Positions 1 through 11,808 of a stretch of 64,000 nucleotides of DNA are shown piece by piece. The translations under genes were made by a program, and so were the position numbers. Source of the stretch: Dichomitus squalens LYAD-421 SS1 (Eukaryota > Basidiomycota > Agaricomycetes > Polyporales > Polyporaceae); contig NW_006766884.1 of the NCBI RefSeq assembly GCF_000275845.1, forward strand, positions 1,357,720 through 1,421,719. Direction: 5' to 3'. Within the stretch, counting starts at the first letter, position 1; every line of letters starts with the position of its first letter. Under the pieces are notes generated by a model, which was not told where the DNA came from, ran no database searches, and worked only from the letters and a program-made list of their open reading frames with translations.

Positions 1-726
1 GGGCACCGCGCCGGCCATGGGACCGCCCCGGGGATCCATCGAAATGCGCGGAGGGTTGGAGAGGGCCGGCTGGCGGGCACCGTCCAGCATCCCGGTCGGC
101 CGCACGCTCGCGTTTGACGGCGCACGGGCACGGAAGGACGTCGCTCGGGGGGCGGGGACGTTGTGTGCGACCGCGACGGGGCTCGCCGCGAACGGATCCG
201 GGGGGAGAGCAGATATCGAAGGAGCTGCACGCGGGCTGGGGACCATACGAGGCTCCGACGGACCAGGATTGGAGGGGAACGGTACCTTCTCCGTGCTGGG
301 TCGCCCCTCGGACCTCGCGAGCGGACTTGGGACGCGTTCTGGCCTGCTGTCCCCGCTCCGCACGCTCAAGGACGAGGCTGATGACGGGGCACGGGCACGC
401 CCCGTCATTTGTGGCGGCGGTCCCGGGCTCTTCCCGCGCGGGGCAGGACTATTCTGGCGTGCAGGACCAGGGGACAGAGAGGATGTGCGCGGTGGGCTCT
501 GTACGTTGACGAGATTCTGGAGCTTCGTTGGAAGGAGTGCTGCCACGGAGCGGGGTGACTGGGGCGGCTTCAAGGCCGGAAGCTGAGGCACGGGAGGGAC
601 GGCGGCGCAGACATGGTCGCCGAGCTCTGATATGGGGACCGGGGCGTTGCAGCTCGAACACTTGACTGTCGGGAGGATCTGGGAGATGCGCTCTGAGCCT
701 GGGGCGGGAGCGACTAGTTGTGCCAT
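1..726 (-). CDS. LIM/paxillin-like protein, N-terminal part (runs off left edge)
   Basis: An uninterrupted minus-strand frame runs from ATG at 726 to base 1 (242 codons, no stop, no obvious intron). Residues about 22-42 hold a small Cys/His motif, VKCSSCNAPVPISELGDHVC, and the rest is Ser/Pro/Arg-rich and probably disordered. That N-terminal motif followed by a long low-complexity linker is what I know from fungal paxillin-like LIM proteins and related LIM-RhoGAP proteins, which act at sites of polarised growth and in the cytokinetic ring. No LIM domain is visible because it would lie beyond the window, so the family call is inference. The opposite strand of this GC-rich stretch carries a 189-codon open frame that I regard as a shadow. 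Confidence 0.6.
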   Translation of the reverse strand, partial: MAQLVAPAPGSERISQILPTVKCSSCNAPVPISELGDHVCAAVPPVPQLPALKPPQSPRSVAALLPTKLQNLVNVQSPPRTSSLSPGPARQNSPAPRGKSPGPPPQMTGRARAPSSASSLSVRSGDSRPERVPSPLARSEGRPSTEKVPFPSNPGPSEPRMVPSPRAAPSISALPPDPFAASPVAVAHNVPAPRATSFRARAPSNASVRPTGMLDGARQPALSNPPRISMDPRGGPMAGAVP

Positions 727-3159
727 GAAACGAGTGTGACGGCTAGGGCAGCCAGAGCAGACGATGAAAGCTGGGAGAGGAGCAGGATGAAGGAGCGTCA
801 AGCCCGACGACGGGGGGAGGAAGAGGACAGATTACGGGGGTCGAATTAGTCTAGAGTAGATTGTACCAGGAGACGAGAGAGGACATATGCCCAAGATCAC
901 AACACTCCAACAACCGCCGCTAACCTCCCAAGCGCGCGACAACCATTCCTGCCTCCACGTGCGCACCCCCCCGCCTCCCGCCCGCCCTCCATTCTCCCTC
1001 CGCATATCGGAAAGCCCAGACGCTTATTGTGGACGTGCCTCCGAGTCCCAGCAGCACGCGTATAGGCGCAGTGGCGCACAGACTAGCGGGAAATGGAAGA
1101 AAGGCAGAGCACTATGTACTAGTGCAGATAGAGCTGTACGACGACATTGGCCCACCATAGCCGAGGCTGTGGGAAGGCCTCCGAAGATCAGATTCCGCCG
1201 TGGCAGTCTCGCTCACGCACCTCCCCCAGCCAATCGCACAACGGGATCGGCCTTCTTCGAGGCGGGAGATTAATGCCAATTCCCTGCTGTATCGAGATCG
1301 CGGTGTCTATTGCCACCAGCCCATCTCCAGTCGGCACAACACTTCCCGCGCGCCTTCGCGCTGCTGCTCCCATCGCCACTCTCTCCTCTCTGCATCTCTG
1401 CACCGGTGCGTCGCCACCGCACGCATCTCGTCCATCTGACATCTGCCCAAGAGTGCGCCGCAGGCTCCGGAGGTCGTCGATGTCGAGGAGTCCTGCCCGC
1501 ATGTGATCATCGCGGCTGGGTTTGCGCGCTTCCGCTTGCACCTCTCTATATACTTGCGGAACGTGCTTCCCATCAGCGCCCGAGATAGCTATCGAGTCCA
1601 TTTGTGCCGCCAATCTGCGGGCTTCCACGCAAGCACGGAATGATCTGCATGCGGGGAGATGTGCGGACGAGGTTGTGTGATCTGCGTGCTTTTCACAGCG
1701 GCGTCACCGTCTGAGGAACGTCATCTGTGACTGACCGGCGAACGACTGATATCACGACGGCCCTGATAGCCCAGTGCGAAAGTCCCGCTGCTCACCGACA
1801 CTCACGAGAGCATCAGAGCACGTCGTGCGGCCTGCACACTGCGTCATGATTATCACGGATGCATCAGCGACGTCTCGACCAGTCTGACGGATTCCCTGCT
1901 GTTCATCGTCGCCACCTGGCAGACGTCTCGACGCGCCGCCGCATATAAAGCACCGTTGATCATACGCACTATGGTTCTTTTTCCAATCCATCCTGCCACC
2001 TTTGGAGCCATGCCTTGCTGAAACGCGAGGCAGCGCCGCCATAAACCCGAAAAGCGTTTCTTCTGGCACGTCTCACAACGACCCAGCAACTTCTTGCTGA
2101 TGTCGGCGTCCCATGGACGGATAGAGCCTGCGAAGACACGCAGACAATACCGCATTATGTGTGGAAACTTACAAGGAATGTACGGGAGGCGGGCGGGAAG
2201 CCGCTCAACATCTGGGCAGAGCGTGAGATGGCCAACAGAGTTCGGAGTTGGATGCGTCGACTCGGGCCGGCATAGGTAGACCCACGGATGGTTCGATGCG
2301 CGACAGAGCTCGAGGTGGGAAGATATGTTCCTCTTGAGACGCGACTGAGAGGTGTCGCTGAAACGCATCAGTTACGACATCATGTCGAGCACATGCCGTG
2401 GCGCTTGAGTTGTTAGAACTTGGTATGCACGTCGATATGTATATTGAGGTGTGAAAGCCGAGTGACACGACGTGCTAGTGAGCTCCGCACGAATGCAAGC
2501 AGGACAAGCTCACTCTGAAAACCCAACCATGGTCCAAACGCGACGGGTGATAGTATAGACATGATCCAGTGTCAGAACAGTGTGCATCGGTGACACGGGG
2601 GCTTGGACAGTCGCTTTTACAAGCTGCCGGTGGGGTAGATCTCGCTGTATGTGGTCAGCCAGCGTCTCAAGCATTGACAGTACAGTTGGACAGACCTTGA
2701 CATCGACGACGTGTCCCGTGACCACGCCTTTGAAGCACGAACACGTGATAGTTACGAGATCGCCACGCGAAGTTGTTGATGGCACGATTGGCACCTGGCA
2801 GCGGCCTCCACGACATATAGACCTCCGATACTGCCCATCCGGCATTTCGTGTCGAGCTCAGTACTTGAGACTATAGTGAACGAACCCTCGCGACGTGCCA
2901 TATCCCTCCAAAGGATCAACCGTCATTCGCCCCGCGTCGCTGGATCGAGAGGAGCTCAAACGAAAGCCAGCCGGTGTTGCCGTTTACTGATTTCGTTTGT
3001 CTTCCAGGAACGCCGGTCGGCCTGGACCCTGATGTCCTTGACCCTGCGAGTGTGGAAGCCCCAGGGGGGGCCGGGCACGGCCAAAATGACCTGATCGGCT
3101 CCTCGCTGGGCTGGACGATCCCATCGGCGAAGCATCCGCGGCGAGGTGCCCGGCGTTGA
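727..3159. other. Intergenic, no supported gene
   Basis: Many short open frames occur on both strands (longest about 146 codons on the minus strand at 1188-1628). None shows a recognisable domain, and none could be extended by plausible splicing. It lies upstream of the LIM-like gene on the left. Confidence 0.5.
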
Positions 3160-3982
3160 GCTTGTGGGCGCAAGCACGTTCAGCGATAGAGATTCAGCCT
3201 TTGCCCAAAAGGGGGCATGCCACCCCCATCCTGTGCGGAGCGCGATGCCGCGGGGCCCTCGGAGCCCGGGCCTGCGTGCGCTGCCTTCTGCTACGGGGGT
3301 TGCTAACCACAGCCACGTCTCCTGCGGGCGGCGAGCGTGTCGGCCGCATGGAGGGGGGAGGATCCGTAGCGTCGATACCGGTCCTTGTATGCTGCTTAGC
3401 GACACTGTTCGTGACTGCTCCTCCGTTCTTCCGTACTGCGGCGCTCCTTCAGCGTCCAGCCAGGAAGGCACCCTGTCATGTATATTGAGAGCAAGCAGTA
3501 AGCGCGACTGCAACGGAAGCTGAGACCCTCCTTCGAACCTAATCGCCGCCGAGGGCCCCACATGTAGGGCTGTCTTCACTCAGTGGTAGCCGATCCCCCT
3601 GGGTCCCGCAGGCCATGGTGCAGTGTCCGTCGCAGCCCTCCATGTCGTCCGCTTCAGCTGTGCCCACCACCCTATCGGATACTTTTGGAACAAAGGGGCT
3701 CTGGGGTGTGAGGCACGGTCTCGCAAGATGCACTCAGCAGATTGCCACCGCTGTGTCACCGGAAAATAAGCTCTTGCCGCCGCTCCAACGCATCCATTCA
3801 AGCTTCGACCCGCTCGCCCGAGGTTGGAACAAGGCCCGGAATGCGGTCTCCTCAGCGGCCACCTGGGGTTGAAAAAAAAAATGCTGTGTTCCTCCGGAAG
3901 TACGGGCCACTGTTCAGTCGAGCAAGCGCGGCTGTGCGGTCCCCGCCGATGCTCGTGAGCCAAGCCAAGCCGCATATAGTAG
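3160..3982. repeat. 823-bp direct repeat, copy 1
   Basis: Everything compared between 3160-3982 and 4347-5169 is identical (offset 1187), including the A9 run near 3873. Copy 1 stops exactly where the N gap starts. Both copies carry the same short open frames (for example 3615-3872 and 4802-5059), with no recognisable product. A repeat edge that coincides with a gap edge suggests one locus represented twice in scaffolding rather than a biological tandem duplication. Confidence 0.9.
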
Positions 3983-4131
3983 NNNNNNNNNNNNNNNNNN
4001 NNNNNNNNNNNNNNNNNNNNNNNNNNNNNNNNNNNNNNNNNNNNNNNNNNNNNNNNNNNNNNNNNNNNNNNNNNNNNNNNNNNNNNNNNNNNNNNNNNNN
4101 NNNNNNNNNNNNNNNNNNNNNNNNNNNNNNN
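3983..4131. other. Assembly gap (149 N)
   Basis: Run of 149 undetermined bases. It is flanked on the left by repeat copy 1 and on the right by 215 bp of unique sequence (4132-4346) leading into repeat copy 2. Confidence 0.99.
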
Positions 4132-4346
4132 CAGAGATTCCAGGACAACTCTCGGCCGGTCCAACCTCTGCCCCAGCCTCCGCATCGCATGACTCGACTG
4201 GATCCAAAGGGTTGTAGGTGGAGATGTTGGCGACCCAAGGCCCAAGGTTGTTCCCAGTAGACATCGCCGGCGTGGCGAGCGGCTCGGCTGAGGATACAGC
4301 ATCAGGAGGATACTCAGAGGGGTCGGCAGAACAGGCGGCCAATGAT

Positions 4347-5169
4347 GCTTGTGGGCGCAAGCACGTTCAGCGATAGAGATTCAGCCTTTGCCCAAAAGGG
4401 GGCATGCCACCCCCATCCTGTGCGGAGCGCGATGCCGCGGGGCCCTCGGAGCCCGGGCCTGCGTGCGCTGCCTTCTGCTACGGGGGTTGCTAACCACAGC
4501 CACGTCTCCTGCGGGCGGCGAGCGTGTCGGCCGCATGGAGGGGGGAGGATCCGTAGCGTCGATACCGGTCCTTGTATGCTGCTTAGCGACACTGTTCGTG
4601 ACTGCTCCTCCGTTCTTCCGTACTGCGGCGCTCCTTCAGCGTCCAGCCAGGAAGGCACCCTGTCATGTATATTGAGAGCAAGCAGTAAGCGCGACTGCAA
4701 CGGAAGCTGAGACCCTCCTTCGAACCTAATCGCCGCCGAGGGCCCCACATGTAGGGCTGTCTTCACTCAGTGGTAGCCGATCCCCCTGGGTCCCGCAGGC
4801 CATGGTGCAGTGTCCGTCGCAGCCCTCCATGTCGTCCGCTTCAGCTGTGCCCACCACCCTATCGGATACTTTTGGAACAAAGGGGCTCTGGGGTGTGAGG
4901 CACGGTCTCGCAAGATGCACTCAGCAGATTGCCACCGCTGTGTCACCGGAAAATAAGCTCTTGCCGCCGCTCCAACGCATCCATTCAAGCTTCGACCCGC
5001 TCGCCCGAGGTTGGAACAAGGCCCGGAATGCGGTCTCCTCAGCGGCCACCTGGGGTTGAAAAAAAAAATGCTGTGTTCCTCCGGAAGTACGGGCCACTGT
5101 TCAGTCGAGCAAGCGCGGCTGTGCGGTCCCCGCCGATGCTCGTGAGCCAAGCCAAGCCGCATATAGTAG
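4347..5169. repeat. 823-bp direct repeat, copy 2
   Basis: Second copy of the 3160-3982 sequence. Here the sequence continues without interruption past the repeat end at 5169, so this copy is the better anchored one. Confidence 0.9.
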
Positions 5170-5782
5170 GCGGCCCAAAGAGCTTCCGTTCGTGCGGGCA
5201 GGAAGTTGTGACGTTGTGACGATGGCGGAGAGAGTGCGTCTACCTTTCGGACAGGGTTTCCGACAGACCTTCCATCCGTCCGATCGTCCGACGAGTGGAC
5301 GGCAGGAGACCGCCATGAGATCGGACTGGCGAGCGACGTCGCAGCGGTGAAAGTGCTGCAAAGAAACATTGACATTATGCGAATGTGACTGCCAAAACAG
5401 CAAGACGACAGCTATGAGCGATAGGACGTTGAGCAAAGAAGTAGACGCTCCGTAGAATACGTACGGCGGGTGGCGGATAATGTAAGTGGGGCGCGTGCGG
5501 GTGGAGGAGGTGACCGAAGAGCTACTAGTCATAAGCGGCGGCGACGGAAAACCGACAGCTGCAAGGGACAGATACCAAAGATAGCGGCCACAGAGACGTC
5601 CGAGAAAACAACAATGATGTCATACACTACCTGCTTTACGTCTACGACCGCCGCTCTCTGCCAGCTGCCCCCCGTGAGCTTCCCTGTCTTCTTATACATG
5701 CGATTCATCCTCCCCACTGCCTCTTGTCGCCTGCTCGTGAGGTATGTCGGCGACTGACGGTACGCAGTCCCGGACCGCCCAC
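5170..5782. other. Intergenic, 3' of the Zn2Cys6 gene
   Basis: Only short open frames without recognisable domains. Probably holds the 3' UTR of the transcription factor gene that ends at 5783. Confidence 0.5.
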
Positions 5783-8700
5783 CTATAGACTGTGGTCCGG
5801 ACCAGGGAAGTAACGCGCACCGTGCACAGCGTGCGCCGCGTCCTGCGAAGGAGGCTGGCCCGCCGCCATGCCCACACCGTCGCCCATCCGCTGCGGCTGC
5901 TGGAAGCCGGCCACCTGCGTGCCCAGCTGCGGCGTGAACCGCGAGAAGAAGTTCTCCCATTGACCTGCGCGTCCGACACGTCAGTCAGCACGCCTCATGG
6001 CTGCACGCAGAGCACGCAGAACGAGGGCACGTACCCCAATCGAACATCGCCCCGGGTATGCCCTCGAGGAAGCCCACGTCGGCCATTGCCTGCTGCTCGA
6101 GGACGTTCATGCTCTGCGATTGGTCGAGCACGTTCATCACCTGCACGTTCTCCGGCGCGGACATCGGGTTGTTCAGCGCCGGGTTCATGTTTGGAAAGCT
6201 GCCGCCGATCTGGGGAAAGTTGACCATCTGCGCTGATGACCCCCCTTGTTGCGTCACGTCTTGCTGCATCGGCTGCTGTTGCGATTGTTGGAGCGGCTGG
6301 CCGGCACCGCCGCTTGTACCTGCAGAGTCCACGATCATCCGAATGGGGATAGGGACGATCCCAGTAGGCGGCGGCGGCATCCAAGAAGTGGATGACCGGC
6401 GGTGGTGCAAGGGAGCGGGATGGGGTGAAGTGAGGGAAGCAGACGAGTCCGAAGCGTCATTGGCTTTGCTCAAGCGTGAAGCAGACGACACCGCGCTGGG
6501 CGCCTCACCTTCGTCACGTTTACCAGCCTCTCCCGCGACGATCGTCCCCTCGGGCAGCTTGTCCAGGTCCTTTTCGTTGAGCTCGCCTCGCACGACGAAC
6601 ACCCCGCCACCGGGTCGCGTCTCGTCCTTCTCGAAATCCAGCTTTGAATGCAACGGCTGGCCCTTGACGCCCCCGGTCGGGTTGAGCACGGGCGCGTCCG
6701 AGGTGGGCGGCGGAGCCTGTGTAGCCTCGTACAGAAGCGAGATGATCTCTGCGGTCTGCGGTGAATGTTAGCATAGTTCCAGGCACCGTCTGCAACGCGT
6801 GTCAACCGGCCTTTCGTCGAGCTGACATATGGTCAGGAGAGAGGGACGCCTCCCACTTGCGGACGCAGTCCCGGAGCTTCTTCAGCTTCATCTGCGCGTC
6901 GGGATCCCGCCTTCGCGCGTAGGTGTGGTACTGCAGCAACGGCGCACCGCACAAGTCAAGATCCTGCAGTCATCACACGCAGAAGGGCGCCAAAAACGCA
7001 CCTGGACGAGCGCACACGACGTCGCGCAGTACGCGACCAGTAACCACACGTCGTACATGTCCTCGTGCGCGTCCAGCCAGTCGATCGCCTCGCCCGACAT
7101 CTTCACCAGCGCCGTCCACTTCTCGACCGTAAGCGAGAACTTGAGGTGGGCCGGACACGCGTACGATATCCGCATGAACACGCGCCAGAAGATCATGTTC
7201 ACGCACGTATAGAGCAAGAACAGCAGACCTAACCCCGCACGACAACGACAAGAAGTCAGCACTAGTGCTCCCGTCGTCCACAACAGCGCTCCCACAGCCC
7301 GAAGCCACGGGTCCCGACCCCTCGGCCGGCTCCCTCACTCCCGCGCGCAAACGGCAAGGCGCGGGAGGCCCGACGGCACAGGAGATCGGGCGGCTGGCGC
7401 CGAGCACAGAACGCTTTTCTAAGGGCAACTCACCGGCATTATTGGGTGTCTCTGGCCCGCGGAACTGCAGGTCCGCCGGGAGGTTGCTCTTCCACGTCTC
7501 AATGTCCCCCAGGAGCGCATGGAGCTCCTCGTCGTTGGTCTGAGTGAGCCCGGCAGGCCTGTGCCGGCCGAGAATGGTGATCGTCAGCCGTGATTTCTCG
7601 CTGGGGCGGCACCGGGGCCTGGGCCTGGGCCCGCGGCATGGGTGAACGAAGGGGCAAGGGGCTCACGTATAAATGGTCTTCTGCACGCGCCCGAGGATGA
7701 CACTCAGCCGGACGAGCTCGTCCAAGTACAGGTCGTTTGGGTCGCCCGAAGACGGCAGACGCGCGTCGCAGTCTCGGATGTCAATCATGTACGGATGCCC
7801 AAAGGTCAGGCTTATCCTGAACGCGAGGTGAGTGTCAGCATTGTTTTGGCTGTGCGGCTGCGGCTGTGCTTCTGCGGGGTTGCAGGAAGGGGGAGGGGGC
7901 CGACACGGGGATCAAACACATACCACCTGTCACAAATGACACAGACACCCCACAGACGTCTGCGCATCTCAATGTTCTGTTTGACGGACTCGGCTCGATG
8001 CAAGCCCAAGTCTTGCGCCTGAAAGTACAGTGGACACAGATCGCTATGTAAGCAAAACCGCCCCCGACAGACTAATAAACAGCCCACCATACGGATCGCG
8101 CACCCGAGACGGACCCACAACGCCGACAGCGCGTGAGGTACGTACTGCGAGTGGCAGTCGCCCACCATCGAGAGGATGAGCAGGGACTGCATGTTCACGA
8201 TCGACGCCGTGGACAGCACGTCTTCAGCCTTGACCAGGCTGTTGACGGTGTAGCGTATGGAATCGAACACCTTCTGCGGCACATCCCGCCGCGTAGCCGC
8301 AACGAGACAAATCGAGTACAGCAATATCGGAGCCGGGGGGTTGTTCGCGATGAACTCTTCCCGGGTGACGACAGGAAGCATCGGGGCAACATCGGCAAAG
8401 TACGAGTTAACCAGCCGCTCGATCACGTCTCGCTCTATGCGCAAGTCGATCGGCTTCGGCAACGCCAATTGCAGCTCGCCCTGTTCGGGCTCGTGCACGC
8501 GGATTATGCCGTCGCCATCCGCACTCAGGTCCCATGAGTGGTGGTAGCGCAAGTCGTATGCTTCGTAAGTCCGTGAAGAGACCAGCGGATGAGAATGCAG
8601 TAGGTGGAGAGTCGAGGTAGGGCCTGGAGCGCATCAGTACACAGCCGTAGAGCACCTGAAGGTAGCTACTCACCATACACCCTGATATCGCCGCTTCCAC

Positions 8701-9960
8701 TAGCCTTCGAATGCTCCGCCTGAGGAGAAGACGTGCTCCGTTCTGCCGCATCTTTCTCCTTCTCTGCGACCGCGGCGGCGGCAGCAGCTTCCTCCTCCAA
8801 CTTCTTCTTCTTGAACCGAGTCTCGGTGATGGGAAGGAAGAAAGTGCATTCGAAGGAGTACTGTTTACAGTGCTGGCATACCGGTGGATCAGCGTCCGGC
8901 AGGACGTCGCATCTATGAAGATTATACCCAAGTCAGCCAGTCCGAGGTCGGAGAGCGATGGGTGGGGTTGTTGAATGGACGGGGAGAAAGACACCCATGG
9001 GGTAAATAAAGCTGGCAGCGCTGGAACAACAGATATGAAGGTACAGACCTGATTTTCCTGGACCGGCAGCTGTCGCAGGCGCGCTGGGTCTTGGTGCGCT
9101 TCTTGCCATCGACAAGAGACGCGCCGGAGCCCGAGCCCACGCGTTGAATGTCAGTGCCGGAATCTGCACCCTCTTCGTCAGACATTCTGCTGCTTGCACC
9201 GTCATGCGCATACTTCCTTTTCCGTTTACCTGTTGCAGGCGAGGGCGCGACCGACGCGCTCTGGCTGCTCTCTGGGTGCGCGCCTGCTTGGGGCTGGTAC
9301 ATCATCATCCCTGCCGGGTACTGGGGGTAAGAGGGGTATGGGTGATGGCCGTACGACGGGTGGTGGACGGGACCGGCATATTGGTACTGAGCAGGATGTG
9401 TTGACATGGTCGGAGTAACATTAGCACTTTGGCCACCAGCCGGAGAGGCGGTAGAGGCTCCGGTCTGGTGGAAGGGGGAGGGAGAGGACGGGTAGGGGCT
9501 GCCGTTCATGGGGTACGGAGGGTTCATGGCAGCAGCGGAAAAGGGGGGAGCGGGGGCGGTGGGCGGAGGAGGATGGCCGGAATAAGGCTGGAGGGGGGCG
9601 GCGAAGCGAGCGGAGGACTGCAGAGGCTGATCGCGTATGTTTGAGATGCGCGAACCTTTAGGGAAGGGGGGGACGTAAGAGGAAGGGGGTGAGCGTTTGG
9701 GGAGGGGATCTGATTAGAAACAAGGGTGACATACTGCGGGAGTCGGACGCCGGGGGAGGCGAGTGGGAAGCAGGCGAGGGGAGCGAAGGGGCAGGGCGAG
9801 GGCCGTGTTGGGAGGCGGACGACGGCGGGGGCTTGGGCTTTCGCTGCTTCCGGGACGAAGAGTCGCCCTTCGGCGCGGACGGGGCCTTGCGCGAGGACGA
9901 GGGGGCAACTGAGGCCGCCGAAGACGGGACGGGCACCGCTCGGGAACCGTTGGCATCCAT
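5783..9960 (-). CDS. Zn(II)2Cys6 transcription factor with fungal-specific regulatory domain
   Basis: Eleven coding exons: 9960-9735, 9655-9049, 8912-8674, 8623-8088, 8018-7927, 7816-7667, 7558-7434, 7228-7002, 6930-6807, 6748-6035, 5964-5783. They sum to 3222 nt, 1073 aa, with all phases closing. The N-terminus is Pro/Ser-rich. The binuclear zinc cluster is split by intron 2: Cys269, 272, 279, 290, 293, 300 in the pattern CX2CX6CX10CX2CX6C, followed by a basic KKKK linker. The middle (about residues 390-700) matches the fungal_trans regulatory domain, with VYGPTS, RRRLWGVCVICDR and GHPYMID stretches. The C-terminus is Gln-rich and likely an activation domain. It should be a nuclear DNA-binding regulator. 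The layout resembles XlnR/Cat8-type activators, but I cannot name the target pathway. The start at 9960 gives the longest frame that splices in phase by a GTATGT donor. Confidence 0.9.
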
Positions 9961-11808
9961 TCTTGTGTGTTCGCCAGGCTGTCTGTGACTGATTAATATT
10001 ACTCAACAAACATGCACACCTGGCTTACGAACCGACTGCTTATGTTCGCTGCATGCGCTTCCAGACGCCGACTCTCGGAGACGCGTGTGCGTTGGCGTTT
10101 GCGCGCGGCGGGACTCACGCGACGACGACGGCGGGGCGCACGGCGGGCACGCGGGGCTTCCTGGGCTCGCAGACGGTCACAGCGGGAGAGACAGAGGGAG
10201 GCTCGACGCGCATTCGCCCGCGACGCCCTGCCCGTAACAAACAATGCCGGGCCCTGCCGCTTTCGCACTCCGCCGCTCTCACCAACCCAGCGCTGGGGCC
10301 TGTCACACAAACTGGGCTGCCCATCAGCGCCTCAGCCCTCGCCAGATCGGTCCGGGAGATGTCATCACTCGTCCATACTTGGCGTATTCACTGCACATGT
10401 CCACCCCTCGCGCTGATGCCCTCCTGCCCCCCTTTCTGCGCTTCGTGCTCCCTCTTGCTTCTTGCTGCCCCCAGGAAGTGTCACGCATACGCCGTGGAAA
10501 TCTATCCGGGCACTCCGGAGGGCGAGAGGAGGCCCGGAGGTGAGTGTGGGACAGCGAAGGAAGGGACACCGTCAATGAGTGAATGGCAGCGAGGACGCCC
10601 GGTGCGATCAGTGGTTGCGTCACTCCGCGTGGACGTCGCCCGTCCCGCTCTTCCGTCCTTGTGCCTCGATCTTCCGCGCCCCTTCTGGTAACGCGCTTGG
10701 CTGCCTCCTTCAGGCTCCGTCGCCCACTCGATACCAGCCGCCGACGGCCTATTGCTCTATCAGCCAGCCACATACATATCTTCATCTTCCTTCTCTTGTC
10801 CCCTGATTCACGCACGTCCCCAAACGCACCCCAATCTTCCCACTCACCCGGCCATCGCACATAACGAACGGCGCGTCCTCCCGCTTGCAGCATGACGACA
10901 TCCACCGAACAGGCGAACCTTGTCCTATCTACGTACCTTCTTCCGACCATTTTACATACTCGGTACCTCAGCATGCCCCTGTTCTTCCGCGGCCCTCTCC
11001 CCCTTGCTTCCAGCTTCCACGAAGTCCGAATGCGCATCGCGGGGGGCCTGTCCCCGCCGTCCTCGGTGTCAGCAACGGTACCCCAGATCTCCTCCTTGCG
11101 CTCACACCCTCGTTCTGCGATCGTGAGAGTCCTGTGATCGTGCCTGGGCATAAATTGATATCCCTTCACACTCTTAAGTCCTCGTCGTCCCGTCGTGCCA
11201 GGCGCATTCCTGCATACAGTCAACATCGTTAGAAACCATAGCTGTCTTGACCGGTAATCGCACCTACAAATACCATTATTACGGGGACATATCATGACTG
11301 TACATTTCCTCGACCTTGCTCTCCCCTCTAACATGTCTTCTTTGCGTTTCCTAATTCGACACATGTTCTTTCGCCTTGTGCCCTGGCTATCGCCCACCGG
11401 GCGCACAAGTCAAATAGTGCTCCCGGACCTTATGTCCGAAAATCCCCTCAGTCCATGCTGTTGTTCGATTCCGAATTCGACGCTACACATGTACCCATCA
11501 GCCCACCGGCTCCCGAGAAGCAGATTATGTACTCCCTGGCTCGCGCCCCAATTCGCATCGCCACATCACCAACCGTATAATTTATGCACTAGAATTCAAC
11601 TCGAACCTGGATGGCCCCAACTCGGTACTTGTCCGACATGCGACAGAATACAACGCACGCGCAAACGCGCCCAGGATGCCCGCAACCAGCGTACGTAGGC
11701 GTAGACCCCGAAACCCAACTATGTATCATCGGCCTCCGCAGAGCAGCAAATATAATCACAGTCCAGCCCGACGCCGCGTCTCCGCTCGCCGCCATCAGCA
11801 TATGCATC
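9961..11808. other. Intergenic, upstream of the transcription factor
   Basis: About 1.85 kb between the Zn2Cys6 start and the stop of the palmitoyltransferase, both on the minus strand. The plus strand is pyrimidine-rich (many CT runs, for example around 10400-10470 and 10980-11010), so the minus strand is purine-rich. A 360-codon minus-strand frame at 10324-11406 is rich in Arg/Lys/Gly and has no recognisable domain. I treat it as a composition artefact. A long promoter or 5' UTR is the simplest reading. Confidence 0.5.

Noticed and set aside
17..586. 189-codon Gly-rich plus-strand frame at the left edge
   Set aside because: The opposite strand reads as a Ser/Pro-rich protein with a convincing N-terminal Cys/His motif, so this is a shadow.
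10324..11406. 360-codon minus-strand open frame
   Set aside because: Dominated by Arg, Lys and Gly from pyrimidine-rich DNA on the other strand. No domain, no splice partners, and it sits where the transcription factor promoter should be.
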